Assembly (NCBI GenBank): GCA_963575745.1 | Contig: CAUYUJ010015279.1 | Coordinates: 55,001-119,000 of the forward strand | Reading direction: 5' to 3' | Source of the DNA: Prorocentrum cordatum | Lineage: Eukaryota > Sar > Dinophyceae > Prorocentrales > Prorocentraceae | DNA: 64,000 bases | Shown: positions 11,766-22,815 of the stretch, in pieces | How the letters are laid out: each line of letters begins with the position of its first letter | Position numbering within the stretch: the first letter of the stretch is position 1 | Made by a program: the position numbers and the translations under genes | The notes under the pieces: model-generated | Told to the model about the DNA's origin: nothing | Database searches by the model: none | Seen by the model: only the letters and a program-made list of their open reading frames with translations

Positions 11766-11948
11766 GGGCCACAAGTACTTTAAGATGGCCTCCAAGATGG
11801 CGCAATCTGGTCCAAGTTGGCTCAAGATGGCCTCGTCAGATCGGCGACATGTGATAAACATATTATGCAATCAACGTTTGTTTTCGGAGGCGGGGAGTCG
11901 AGGCGGAGAGGAGCGGAGGCAGAGTGGAACAACAGGACAGGAGAGGGG

Positions 11949-12210
11949 CTAGACCAGGTTAGACGAAGGCCGGATCGCCTTCCAGGCCAGAAAGGCCCTC
12001 AGCAAGCCGCTCAGTTCGAGGCCGCACCAAGGCTACACCAGGTTACAGCGAAGGTCGCACCGCCCTCTGGGCCAAATTTGCGGGGCTACACCAGGATACG
12101 ATGAAGACCGTCCCCCCTCTGGGCCACGCAAGCGGGGCTACACCAGGTTGCAGCGAGGGCCGGCGCGCCCTCCAGGCTAGACATAAAGGGCTACACCAAG
12201 CTACAATGTC
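11949..12210. repeat. 53-bp minisatellite
   Basis: Units begin GCTAGACCAGG (11949) or GCTACACCAGG (about 12031, 12084, 12137, 12191) and continue with a G-rich AAGGCC...CCTCTGGGCC segment. The last three spacings are about 53 bp. Confidence 0.75.
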
Positions 12211-12307
12211 ACATCGGCATTCTCCCTGGTACCGAGGTGTATGCAAGTGGCATTGATCGGCATCCATGGAATTGTTCATTAGCATGGCCCTGGCCAACAT
12301 GTGTATA

Positions 12308-12389
12308 TTTATATACATACATACATACATACATACATACATACATACATACATACATACATACATACATACATACATACATACATACC
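12308..12389. repeat. (ATAC)n microsatellite
   Basis: About twenty ATAC tetranucleotide units. Confidence 0.95.
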
Positions 12390-13164
12390 CCCCGTGGTCA
12401 CCACCTCCCTTTTGGCCGCCCCCGAGGGGGCCTCTGGGGATCTCTGGGGGTCAGGATCCGGGGCGACAGCAAAACGTACCAGGACATCCCACCGCCAGTC
12501 GTGATCGCCCCTCGCCTTCCTTTGCAAACCCGTGCCGTTCCCGAAGGTGGTCGCTTCTGCCCTCTTCGCGCCGCCCGTCCCGTCACGCTGCCCTGCCCCG
12601 CTCCGTCCTGCACTTCGGGCTACCTTCCTCGACTATTCCCCCCTCTTTCTCTTGACTGGGAGGGGCGCGGAAACGCGGGCAGCCCAAGGCCGCTTACCAA
12701 GACATCGTCCCCTTTCTCCGTTATTATCCTCCTCCCTCCGCCTTGTCCTCAACTTCCCTCCCTCGTATGGAACCGAGCGCTGCATGTCTGTCCTCACCGC
12801 GCTTGCGCCCGACCGCGCAGCAGCGAGACGTGGGCATCTGGGATTAAAAGCCTGGGCGGTGGCGAGGGTGCCCGATGCCCAAAATCCGCCGACCCTGTCG
12901 ACGTGTGTGAGGGGCTTGTCCATTCGAGTCGTCGTCTTCGTCATTCGTTAGTCGTCGTCTCTGTCGTCCCCTTTCTCTGCGCTCCCCCTTTCCCTAGGCC
13001 CGTCACCGCTGCCCCCCCCCTCTTTCCCTGGGCCCTCCTCCTCAAGCGCTGGCCCGTCGCCGCTCCCCCCCCCCTTCCCAAAGTCCTCCTCCTCGAGCGC
13101 GCTAGCCAAAGCGAAATCAAGCAACGTTGAAAGTGACTCGAAGGGAAGCTCATTCTCTTTGATC
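12390..13164. other. No supported gene
   Basis: Mixed GC-rich sequence with short pyrimidine runs. No recognisable coding motif. Confidence 0.35.
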
Positions 13165-13880
13165 CCTCCCCCGCAGGGGGTCCCGGGGGGGTCCCCGGGG
13201 GGTCCCGAGGGGGATCCCGAGGGGGGGTCGCAGGGCATGTGCGACTCCCCTACGGGGGGTCCCGGGGCCAAAAAAACCCAAGAAGTGCCTAGAGAGCCCC
13301 AAGAGGCCCCCAAGACGGTCCAAGCGGGCCCCGAATCGCCGAACGATCTGTCCAAGACGCCTTGACTGCCTCCAGACGGCCCAAGAGCACTGCAAGACGC
13401 TCCCAGAGGACTCCAAGAGCACCCCCAAGAGAGCTACAAAAGGATAAATCACTCCTTGCCCATCGGTTTTTGAAGCATTTCGGCGTTGTCGCCTCTTCCG
13501 CTTGCCCACGCTCCACGAGGCCCCCCAGATCGGCCCATGACCGCCCAAGAGGGCTCCAGGAGGGACCCAAAATGGCCCAAGAGGTCCCTAAGACGGCCCA
13601 AGACGCCTCCAAGGCGGCCAAAGAGGCCCCCAAGACGGCTCCAAGAGGGTGCCCAGACGAGGGGCCAAAACGGACACTTCGAGCCCTCGGCCCCGAGAGG
13701 CTCCCAGGAGGCACCAGGAGGCCCCAAAGACGCCCCCAAGAAGCCCCAAGAGGCCCCGAAGAGGCCCCCAGGAAGCCCCGACAGCCCCCCAAGTGGCCCC
13801 GAAGAGGCCCACAAGAGGCCCCCCAAAGGCACCTGAACTGTCCCCCAGAGGCCCTCGATAGCGCTTCAAAAGACCCCAAG
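13165..13880. repeat. Diverged minisatellite of GAGGCCCCCAAGA units
   Basis: Short units of about 11-15 bases built on AGGCCCCCAAG and ACGGCCCAAG recur throughout. Similar arrays occur at 21545-21690 and 30170-30265. The lack of stops in the repeat gives long false frames on both strands. Confidence 0.7.
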
Positions 13881-14807
13881 AAGCATCCATGAGGACTCTG
13901 ACCCACGTCAGCGTCGTTGTCGTCGTCGCCGCTGCCGCCGCCATTGTCGTCGTTCCCCTTCAGGGTCGGCGGCACCGGCCGTAAGGTCTTCGCAATGGAG
14001 CTTGCGCGAGCGAGTGCAAAAGATAAACATCAGCAGGGAGATCAAGGACGCTGACGCGAGGGGGAGAAGCAAAGACGCCGAATGAACTCATGGGACACCC
14101 AGGGAGACCAAATCCGACGATGGAAGACCAGTGCGGCCGAAACCGCTGGCATTGGGTGAAATAGTGCTTGAAGTTGTCGCGGCCACCACAACCGAAGACG
14201 CACCTGCCCACAGCGACATCAGTGTGAATTCGCTTAGAAGTGGCCCGCGCCCCCGCAAGCGTTTTCCACATGACTTACACGATGTGAAAGTGAGCTTTGG
14301 TCAACACCATGTTGGACGACGCGCAAATTGGGCCCTGAATCTGAACTCGATTAGGCAGAAGGGGGGGCACAGCAGCAACGTCAGCACTCGAAGGAGCAAG
14401 AGGGGAGCGAGCTTTCTCAATACCAGCGGCGCCAGCAACTCTCATCATACCCTGAGACCTGAATCCCCGGGCGGCTTCCCTGAGATGGACCACCAGCGGG
14501 GGTCCTTGCCAGAAGGCGGGGGAGAGGTCACCTGCGGCAGCGGCAACCAACAAAACATTGCCCTGATAATTGTCAAGCAAGCTTCCCGTGCAGCGGCCTC
14601 AAGTCGGGGAAGGTGGCCAGCGCGGCGCGCGTGAAGGAGGGCGCGCAACCAGGTTGCACCGAGGTCAGGGTCGAGCCACCCCAGCTGGCCAGCTCGAACC
14701 AGCCAGCGCGCGAGATGCCGCAACAGGAGACGTCAAACAGATGCGAGAGGAGGGCGGGCCCAACCCGGAGGGTGGGGGTCGAGAGACAACCAGGCGAGAC
14801 ATCAGAG

Positions 14808-14849
14808 GGAACTGGGCAACATCAGAGGAGGCCCTTCGGGAACGACCAC

Positions 14850-14882
<33 letters not shown>

Positions 14883-14974
14883 GAGGAGGAGGAGGAGGAG
14901 GAGGAGGAGGAGGAGGAGGAGGAGGAGGAGGAGGAGGAGGAGGAGGAGGACCCGGAACTGGGCAACATCAGAGG
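14808..14974. repeat. GGA tract bounded by perfect 21-bp direct repeats
   Basis: GGAACTGGGCAACATCAGAG plus one G occurs identically at 14808-14828 and 14954-14974. Between them are a short unique stretch (AGGCCCTTCGGGAACGACC) and the (GGA)n run. The arrangement looks like an insertion or expansion with a target duplication inside the RT remnant. Confidence 0.85.
14857..14950. repeat. (GGA)n microsatellite
   Basis: About thirty GGA units on the plus strand, which is TCC on the sense strand of the surrounding RT remnant. Confidence 0.95.
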
Positions 14975-16184
14975 GAACCGAGGCGCACCCGTTATAACGC
15001 GAGTGCGCGGTGGCCGCGGCAGGGGCTTGGCTCCGCGAGAGCTCGCCGCGCGCCTCACCCATTGCAGAGGGGGCCCCCTCCGGCTCCGATCGGCATCGGC
15101 AGGCCGAAGGGAGCGTCCCAGCCACGTCGCTGCATCCACGGTGCGAACGTCTCGCCATTCGGGAAGGTTCGTGTCCAACCGGCCGCGAGAAGTGCCAGCC
15201 AACTCCTCGCCGAAGGCGTCCGGGAGCGGCACTGTGGAGCGCCTCCTCTTTTGCAGGGCGGGCCCAACTACTGTCGTTGACATGTCAAACGCTCCTTTCG
15301 AATCCACGCAAACTCCGGTCGCCGTGGACTACAACCCCAACAGCTGCGCGCGCGCCCTCGGAGTGCCGAGCGGCCCCGACACCCGATCCACCTTCCAACG
15401 CAGCTCGGCAATCAACGGGCGGGGCGCGACCGCGCCAAGCGCCCCCGAGCCACGGCATCCTCGGACCACCCCACGGGTAATGACGCGCAGCAATCGGTTC
15501 TCGCGCGGGGCGTGTCCCGAGATCCCCCGGGCATCCAGCGCTTCGGCCAGCTCAAGACACTGCCCAGAGGCGCGCAGATAATTGGGGTCACGCTCAATCC
15601 ATAATACGAAGCACTGGTCGAAACGAGTGAAAAGATGTCGAGCGCCATGGCGATGAGCGGGGCCAGGCACCTGGAGCTTTAGAAATTCTCTGAGAAGAGT
15701 CGGCACCCAATCTGCAAAAATATCCTGTCTGCGCGCAGGGCGGTAGAGAGCGCGACGCGGGGGCTCCGTCCCTGTAGTGGAACTGCCGATCAGCACCGCG
15801 AGACGAGACATCGGAATCTCCGCCGCAGAGGCCGGACATCCTCGAACGCGCTGAGAAACCCTGCCCCTCCCCTCCAGCGTGAGATTGTGACTATGAGTGT
15901 TTGTGCATTTGGCCCAACCGTCCTCCGTGAACGTGACGCTTCTTACCGGGCCCCCCCCGAATCATCCCCGCGCAAAACCTTCGAGGGGCGCGCGCCCCAA
16001 GATGCCGGAGAGACGGCACTGGGGCAACAACTCCACCGGCGCGACGGCCAGAGATGAGATGAAGGAGGCGGAGTGGGGGCGGGAGAGGCGGGCGTAGTTG
16101 GCGACACATGTTGTTAGCAGGCCTGGCAATGGGCACCAACACCAACGCGCGGGGGTCGCCTCCACAGGGGGAAGCTTGATCCTA

Positions 16185-17700
16185 GATTTCGGTGCTGGCG
16201 GGAATATTTGAGAGAGCGTGATCCACCGCCGCTTTACTGTGGAAAATTGCCGCACTTTTCCTCCGGAGCCCGGGGGTCTCCCCCCCCTCCGAAAATCCCC
16301 CCCCCTCCTGCTGGAACCCCTCCCACCCCCCCCCTCCCCCGGCAAACCCCCCCCTCTCCCCTACCCCCCCCCCCCCCCCCCCCCCCCCTCGAAAACCGTG
16401 GGGGTCATTACCGTTCGAACCCCCCCCCCCTCGAAAACTAGGTTCACTACCCGGTTCGAACCCCTCCCCACCCCCTCCCACACTCACCGCCAGCAAACCA
16501 CTCCCGGTCCCTACCACCGTCCGCACCACATCCCCCACTGTTGTTCCCAGCACCACTGTCCTCACCACCACTGTTCCCACTGGCTCCACCACCGTCCCTA
16601 CTCTCCCCACCAGTGCCCCCCACCTCTGTCGCACTGTCCCCACTGTCCCCACCACTGTTCCTACGGCCCCAACCACTGCCCGACTATCCCCACTGTCCCC
16701 ACTGTCCCACTGACTCCTCCGCTGTCCCACTGAGCTGTCCCATTGTTCCCACCGCTGTCCCCACTGTCCGCACCACTGTCCCCACTGTACCTCTGTCTCA
16801 TTGTCCCACCGCCGTCCTCGCCACCGCCTTCACCACTGTCTCCACCACTGTACCCTCCACTGTCCCACTGTTTCCACCTCATTCCCACTGTCCCCACACC
16901 ACTGTCCCCACCACCACCGTCCCCACCACTGTCCACTGCTCCTACTGTTCCCACCATTGTCCTCACCACTGTCCCCACCACTACCGTCCCCACCACTGTC
17001 CCACTGTCCCCACCACTGTCCCGCTGTCCCCTCACCACTGTCCCCATCACCACCGTCCCCACCACTGTCCGCACCCCCCCCTCGGTTTTCGAGGGGGGGG
17101 GGGGGGGGGGTTCGAACCGGTAGTGACCCCCCACGGTTTTCGAGGGGGAGGGGGGGGGCGGGGTTCGAACCGGTAGTGGACCCCCGTTTTTCGAGGGGGA
17201 GGGGGGGAGAAAGAACTAAAAAAAGAAAAAAAATACAAATAAAGAAAAAAAAAAAAGAAGAAAAAAAATGAAAAAAGATTAAAAAAATAACAGAAGAGAA
17301 AACAAGAAAAAGGAAAAAGAAAAGAAAAAAAAAAAGAAAGAGAAAAAAAGATAAGAGGAAAAAAAAAAAATGATAAAAAACTGCAAATAAAGAAAAATAA
17401 GGGGGGGGGGGGGGGGCGGGTTCGACCCGCGGTATGACCCCCCCCCCCCCCCCTTTTCATGATTTGACGGGGGGGGGCGGGAGGGGCAAAAAGAAGCAGG
17501 AAAAGGGGGAGGGGGAAAAGGGAAAGGGGAAAGGGGAAAGAAAGGGTTCGAACCGGTAGTGACCCCCCCACTTCGCGGTGTTTTCCTTTTCCCGGCCGCG
17601 GGGGGGGGAGGGGTTCGAACCGGTAATGACCCCCCCCGGTTTTCCGCCAGAACACGCTCTTTCTAATATTTCGGCCACTTTGGGAGCCAGAATTGCAACC
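16185..17700. repeat. Large foldback element with GGTTCGAACC subrepeats
   Basis: The outer arms match in inverted orientation: AATATTTGAGAGAGCGTG at about 16204-16221 and the complement of AATATTAGAAAGAGCGTG at about 17653-17670. Moving inward, both sides carry repeats of a unit containing CTCGAAAACC, a C-run and GGTTCGAACCGGTAGTGACC, on opposite strands (left 16375-16465; right 17085-17190, 17400-17440, 17545-17640). The centre holds a CACCACTGTCCC minisatellite and a purine-rich A/G segment (17210-17400). No open frame of any known family. Confidence 0.65.
16540..17080. repeat. CACCACTGTCCC minisatellite
   Basis: Irregular units of CACTGTCCC, CACCACTGTCCC and CACCACCGTCCC fill this interval inside the foldback element. 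Confidence 0.85.
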
Positions 17701-17983
17701 ACCATCGCCGGGATCGGGATGCTTTTCCCTCGGTGGGAGCACGCCGCCGATATTGGTGTTGGCGTCAATCCCCTAGGCCTGCGAATATTCAAGCTCTGTT
17801 TGGGAACCGTGGCGCCGCTGAAGGGCAGCCATACTCCCAGGGGTGATGTACCTCTTGAAGTACCGGCCCTCAGGGACCGAATGATAGGACTGTCGTTGAA
17901 TGGGGGAACGAGAACTCCCGGAAAAGAAGGAAAAGGCCCACGTCTGCTCACTCTGGGGGCCCAGCCAGGCCCGCATGGTCGTG

Positions 17984-19081
17984 TCAAACACGCTGCTCGG
18001 CTCCACCTGTGACGATGAAGCAAATGTGGAGGCGGTCGCGCAGCACGTCCTCATCGATGCCGAGCCCATTGAGATGCAACACAGTGATTGACAAGAGGCG
18101 GCGAGTCACCAGGCTGCGACTGCACTTTAACCAGAGGCTTCCAAACCGAAGAGACTTCACCTTTCTTTTTGTCCGAGAAATGCTTGGTCTGAGTTGGCAT
18201 CTACTGGATTTCTTTGCGAACCAATTTGAGGGCCGGCCCTCGTTCGATGGTACACGTGTTCGTGCCGCCCGAAATGTAGATCGCATGTGGATCGTTCTTC
18301 GTCTCTTTCACCGAGAAAACGTTCCCACGAGCCATCAACCTTCCGAAGAACCCCCAACGCCTGACCGACGCGACGAGCACCGGAAGAGCGATCACAGCGA
18401 TCACCTAACATTTGAAGAATGAATCAACGACCATCTGGCTCCCGTTGAAACTCGTAGTCGTCCACCTCGAGGTTGTTTCTATGAAGCCATCCCCTGAAGC
18501 TGTCCAGGATATGTATCGGCCCGCGGCATGAGCCCCTCGGACCTGATGATGATGATCGGGTTGTCCGCATTCCTGTCGGTCTTGTGGTCCACTTCTTGTG
18601 GCGTCGGTTTGCTAGCTTCATCCTCTCCCAAGCATACCAGGAAGTGTTCCCCTGGCGTCTCAAGCTTGATGATCCTCCCGTCGTGAGACACGATCCCCTG
18701 CTCAGCTTGGCCATCTTCTCCTCGAAACACCTCTGGAGCGACTCGTAAGGTTCCTAACCGTGTCCGCAAGTTTCTGAGAGGTCGCGACCATGTGTTTGGC
18801 CTGCTGCTGCACCGTGCCGATGGCCGCCAGCAGCTCGCCTTTGGTCTCGTCCACGTAGTCACGGAACGATTCCAGAGACAATCCACCTTCTCGCCTTCGC
18901 GCTCGGCGACGCCCACTTCCAGCTGCATCTGCACAAAAACCGTCAGCACCTGACGAAACACGAGCACCGTTACCGGAGGAGTATCACCCCACGACCTCTC
19001 CCCAGACCCCCATCGCCAGGCACTTTGTTTCATCACAAACAAATTAAGAGAGTACACCCTGCGAAATGCTTTAGAAATCAT
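17984..19081 (-). pseudogene. LINE ORF1 remnant (element D)
   Basis: Minus-strand frames around 18890-18760 give ESFRDYVDETKGELLAAIG followed by VQQQAKHMVATSQKLADTV, a charged heptad-like coiled coil. Around 18690-18480 there is EQGIVSHDGRI, then HFLVCLGEDE and ADNPIIIIRS. Around 18370-18200 GNVFSVKETKNDPHAIYISG follows, and around 18110-18010 LLSITVLHLNGLGIDEDVLR. This order (coiled coil, then an RRM-like nucleic-acid-binding region, then a short C-terminal helix) fits ORF1 of dinoflagellate LINEs as I know them. At least three frames are needed, so it is dead. An AT-rich stretch at 19050-19210 separates it from the leader relic at 19359-19380. Confidence 0.5.
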
Positions 19082-19358
19082 GGGTTAAGAAATTCATAGT
19101 CTCAGAATTTGAATAAAAACCCAGAATGTCTATTCAAATCTTGGGATTTACATTGAAACATTAAGAAAATTCGAGACTCTGGCCGAAAACTTGGGTTTTC
19201 TTAAGCATCGCCTAGAGTGTAAGTACAGTGTGCGGATGCTGTGGAGACGCAGGTCTGCTATCGGAAAGGAGGCGGCGACCCTCGCTGTTGGAGAGACATG
19301 ACGGTTGTCGCAGGCGGCGGGCACCGCGGCACGAAGCCCCGCGACACGGGCTTCGAGC

Positions 19359-19380
19359 CTAGAGCCAAAATGGCTACGGA
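19359..19380 (-). other. Spliced-leader (DinoSL) relic, 21 of 22 bases
   Basis: On the minus strand these 22 bases are TCCGTAGCCATTTTGGCTC followed by TAG. The conserved dinoflagellate trans-spliced leader ends CAAG at that place, so a single base differs. It stands upstream of element D in sense orientation. Its 5' end directly abuts the (TCC)n tract beginning at 19381. A genomic copy of the leader at the front of a gene-like segment indicates descent from a trans-spliced mRNA that was copied back into DNA. Confidence 0.85.
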
Positions 19381-19452
19381 TCCTCCTCCTCCTCCTCCTC
19401 CTCCTCCTCCTCCTCCTCCTCCTCCTCCTCCTCCTCCTCCTCCTCCTCCTCC
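19381..19452. repeat. (TCC)n microsatellite
   Basis: About 24 TCC units touching the DinoSL relic. A second shorter run lies at 19541-19572. Confidence 0.95.
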
Positions 19453-19572
19453 CCCCATCAGACCACGGACAATGGTCCAAAGGCCGCGTATTGCCTTACA
19501 TAACGTTCTCCCTCTCGTCCTCCCTACGTCTTCCTCATTACGTCCTCCTCCTCCTCCTCCTCCTCCTGCTCC

Positions 19573-20241
19573 TCCCCCTCCTTCATCATCCGCCTACCCC
19601 CTCTCCTCCTCATCCTCCACCTTCTACTCCTCCTTCCTCCTACCCCCTACCTCCTCCCCCTCCTCCTGGGAGGTGTGGGGGACCAGCTGAGAACGTGCAC
19701 CCTCGAGCGGCAATAGTGCACAGTGCCGATGGCGCCTGCCTCCTCACCGGTCTCTCCCTCGTTCCTGCGTCCCTCCTCGGTTCGCTTTCCCCCTCGATCC
19801 CCCCTTTCGGTGGCATCGACCGCCTGCTGCGGGGCCACGCTGGCACATCGAACACACACACACACACACACACGCAACGAAGCCGCGCATCGCATCATCA
19901 AACAACAATCTCCCCATTCTCCAATTCCTCCTCCTCCGTGTCACCCGTGAGCCCCTCCCCCTCCACCTCCACCCCTCCCCCTCGCTTCCGCTTTTGCTTC
20001 CCCCCCCTCCTCTCCCCACTCTGTCCCCTTCACCCCAGGGCCCAGCCCCCGATCGGCCCTGAGCTCCCAACACACCTCGGCTTTGAGCCGCTCGAAAGCT
20101 GGGCCACGCGTGCTGGTCCTCTGGTCCGCGGTGAACTTTGCCGCGTCCAATGCCGTGCTCGACGTGTTGGTGGCGGTCACGGGGGCCATGGTCGTGGTCT
20201 GCAGCAGCTCGCTCCACCTCCCCTGCTCCCGACCCCTCTGA
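19573..20241. other. Pyrimidine-rich spacer with a short CA run
   Basis: CT-rich sequence with a (CA) run at about 19850-19872. No gene supported. Confidence 0.5.
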
Positions 20242-20440
20242 GGGGCAACGTTGGGCAGGACCAGCTCAGGAGGGGGGTGGGGAGGGGGCAAGCATCGATC
20301 TGAAATTGGCGATGAATCGCCAATAGACTGGCGATAGGCCCCCGATGTCGAATCCGCACGGACCTCAGGGGGGTGGATGCATGGGCGGTTGGGGATCGAT
20401 GCTCCCCCCTGAACCGACCCCCCCCCCGCAACGTTGCCCC
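20242..20440. repeat. MITE-like family A, copy 2
   Basis: Begins GGGGCAACGTTG and ends with the inverted counterpart CAACGTTGCCCC. TGA flanks both ends, as at 3081-3287. The core contains the same GGCGATAGGCC motif. Confidence 0.8.
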
Positions 20441-20569
20441 TGACTTTCACGCGACGCCGCGACCGGCGACCGGCGGCGACTCGATCCGACCAGCCTCCGC
20501 TTTCGCGCCCGTGCGCCCAACGTCAATGCTGACGTCTTCGGTGGCAATTCATGGAAGCCTCCCATGCCA

Positions 20570-20690
20570 TCTTGCTGGCTCCGGCGAATCGACGCGATCT
20601 TCCGCGAATCGACGCTAAATCGGCGCTAAGTCGACGCTAATCGACACTACATCGACGCGACGCTAAATCGGCGTTGTCTCATCGACTGCC
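20570..20690. repeat. Short minisatellite of TCGACGCTAA units
   Basis: GAATCGACGC, AAATCGGCGC and ATCGACGCTAA recur with a period near 11-16 bases. Confidence 0.6.
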
Positions 20691-21544
20691 AGACGCTAGC
20701 GCGCTAGCGCACGCTTCCGCACTCTTCGAAACTCCGACGACTTGCTACCGAAGACGTCGGCCCTGCCCACTACACTCCGCCACGAGGGGCGTGCTCTCTT
20801 GCAAGCTGCTCGGCGATTTCCCATGTTGTGCAACTTCTTACGCATGCTGTTTGCTCACCAGCACCGATTGTATATACACACGCACACACCGCTTGTACAT
20901 GCCATGTGATGCCGCATTGCCCGCTGATCCCCGCCTCTCTCCTCTTCCAGCCCCACGCGATGTAGAAAGAGATTCGGTTGGCGTGCCGCTGCTCCCGCAA
21001 GGCGGAGGTGAAAGGCCTGCATCGTCTCTTTTCGCACACGCGTTCCTCCGTATGGCTTGACTGACTGACCAGTAGATTGCTTTTTCTACAGAACCTCTGC
21101 CGCATCGCGTAAACCTCATCCAAGGAACCACGCCCGTGGCCTGCGCCAGTCTCGCCTCGCTTCGGCACGCCCCGTCATGCCAACCGTGGCCCATGGGGGA
21201 GCTCAAACCAACGCCAACAAAACGGGAACCCGCATGCCGCCCCCTGTCGCAGGTCGGCATACCCCTCACGCGGACCGTGGCCCATGGGGAACGCTGGGGA
21301 ACTCCAACTTTCCCCCTCCCGTTGCGCGCAATGTACGACGGGAGGGCCACCCCCTTACAATGCACGCAGCTGCGCAGGGTTGGAACCTTCGCTGGGCAAA
21401 TTCCAGAGACGGCAAATCAACCACGACAACATCCACGCGCCACGAATGGTTCGTTTTTTCCCTCTCGGCCGAATGCTGGCCGCACGGGCCGTTGAGAAAC
21501 AGCGGCGCGGAGGTGGACGGGGCCCAAGAGGGGAACCGAGAACT
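20691..21544. other. No supported gene
   Basis: Contains a direct repeat of CCGTGGCCCATGGGG (about 21181-21196 and 21266-21281). No coding motif recognised. Confidence 0.4.
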
Positions 21545-21690
21545 GAAAAATCGAGCCCTCCGCCCCAGAAGGCGCCCAGGAGGCCCCCCAAGAGGCCCCC
21601 AAGAGGCCCCCAAGACGCCCCAAGAGGCGCCCAAGAGGCCCAAAAGAGGCCCCAAGAGGCCCCAAAACGGCCCCCAAGAGGCCCCAAAAC
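21545..21690. repeat. AGGCCCCCAAGAGG minisatellite
   Basis: About ten units of AGGCCCCAAGAGGCCCCC type, related to 13165-13880. Confidence 0.85.
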
Positions 21691-21867
21691 TCGGCTAGCC
21701 CACAACGGTGCGACAAGTATGGACCGGCGGAATGAGCGAAGCGATTAAATAAATGCCCGAGCCACGGGACAGTCGTGGGGCAACAGCGCAGCGAAACACG
21801 GGGCAGCCGTGGAGGGCAACCTGGGCAGCACCTCGGCCACCTCACTGTTCTCAAGCATAGAACTGCA

Positions 21868-22261
21868 TAGTTTGACACCCATGTTCCAAGACATGCCTGT
21901 GCGGACGGTAACTAGGAAGGCACCAACTATACACCAACACCGATCCTGGCCAGGATCACCCTGGGCCCAGGATCGGTGTATACGCCCTCCTGCCTTGCGC
22001 AAGAAGGCATATACACCGATCCTGGGCCCAGGGTGATCCTGGGCCAGGATCGGTGTTGGTGTATAGTTGGTGCCCTCCGAGTAACGCAAAGATGTGGAGC
22101 AAGATGGCTATGGAAAAGAACTGTTTTTTCTCCTGCCAACACCTGGAATAGAGCACCGCACGTGCCGCCGATGCTGGCAGATAAGGCGGCGCAGCCTTGA
22201 GCCGAGACGGCAGCGGAACCGGGCAACCTTATTTCCCGCCCGGGACAGACCCTTAAAATCG
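21868..22261 (-). repeat. Candidate 3' LTR of the copia-like element, with hairpin insertion
   Basis: Shares TAGTTTGACAC at its left end, TCTCCTGCCAACACCTG, CTGGCAGATAAGGCGGCGC and GGCAGCGGAACCGGGCAA with the right-hand copy at 29596-29802, in the same orientation. It is longer because of the hairpin at 21919-22074, which the other copy lacks. Confidence 0.6.
21919..22074. repeat. Near-perfect hairpin element (family D)
   Basis: The left arm GGCACCAACTATACACCAAC continues to ATCGGTGTATA. The right arm is its almost exact complement, ending GTTGGTGTATAGTTGGTGCC. The short loop is near 21985-22005. A half copy lies at 38801-38877. The high arm identity suggests a recent insertion compared with the surrounding LTR. 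Confidence 0.9.
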
Positions 22262-22815
22262 AGAGGGGGGACGAAGCCTGACCGCTGCTGCCTCTATTGT
22301 TGGCTCAGGGCGGCCGCAGAATGCCAGGTAGCCGCCCAGCGCGGCGATCTCAGCTGACGGGCAGATTTTGTATAAAAAACTGGATCATGTCTCCGTGGCC
22401 CAGCGAACTTGGCGCCTAACTGTAACAGAGCGAGAGAAAACGGTGCAAATACAGCTAATGCATGGCCAGCCAGTCAGCAGCCCAGAAAGTTCTGAAAGAT
22501 GCCGATCGGACTGATCCCGCATCGGGCAGACAGATCGTCAATTTTTCGCGCGCCCACGAAACTAGAGCCACGCAGGGAAAACAATCCGTGACACAAGGCT
22601 GGCTGACAGAGCGGGGCCACGCGCTCGCTTCCCGGCAATCGCGTATCCACGACAAAAGACATGAATGAATAGCGCGGGCGCGGGTTTACCCTGAGCCGTC
22701 TCCGTTCTATGGGGGGGGGCGGAAGGAGGGCCACCCCTCTCATGCGAATGGCGGCCGCGGCTGAGCAATCCCCCAGACCACAGGGGTCCAACAAGGCGTT
22801 TGAACAGCAGCGGCG

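Larger units (their letters stand above)
13960..15835 (-). pseudogene. Non-LTR retrotransposon reverse transcriptase remnant (element C)
   Basis: Several minus-strand frames together follow the order of a dinoflagellate LINE-type reverse transcriptase. Around 15480-15440 the motif TRGVVRGCRGSGAL corresponds to RT motif B (RGVRQGCP-like). Around 15120-15160 PEWRDVRTVDAATWLG resembles the conserved stretch after the catalytic core. At about 14230-14170 RCVFGCGGRDNFKHYFTQC is the Cys-His segment usual after the thumb, preceded by KTLAGARATSKRIH. The pieces lie in different frames, and the catalytic YADD-type motif is not clearly preserved. A GGA tract (14831-14953) interrupts it. No intact product is expected. 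Confidence 0.6.

Noticed and set aside
13165-13975. Long Gly/Leu/Trp- or Pro/Lys-rich frames
   Set aside because: They come from the AGGCCCCCAAGA minisatellite. Similar false frames occur at 21545-21690.
17085-17640. tRNA genes suggested by repeated GGTTCGAACC (B-box-like)
   Set aside because: No acceptor stem, D-arm or anticodon arm can be placed at the right distance. The phrase is a palindromic part of a repeat.
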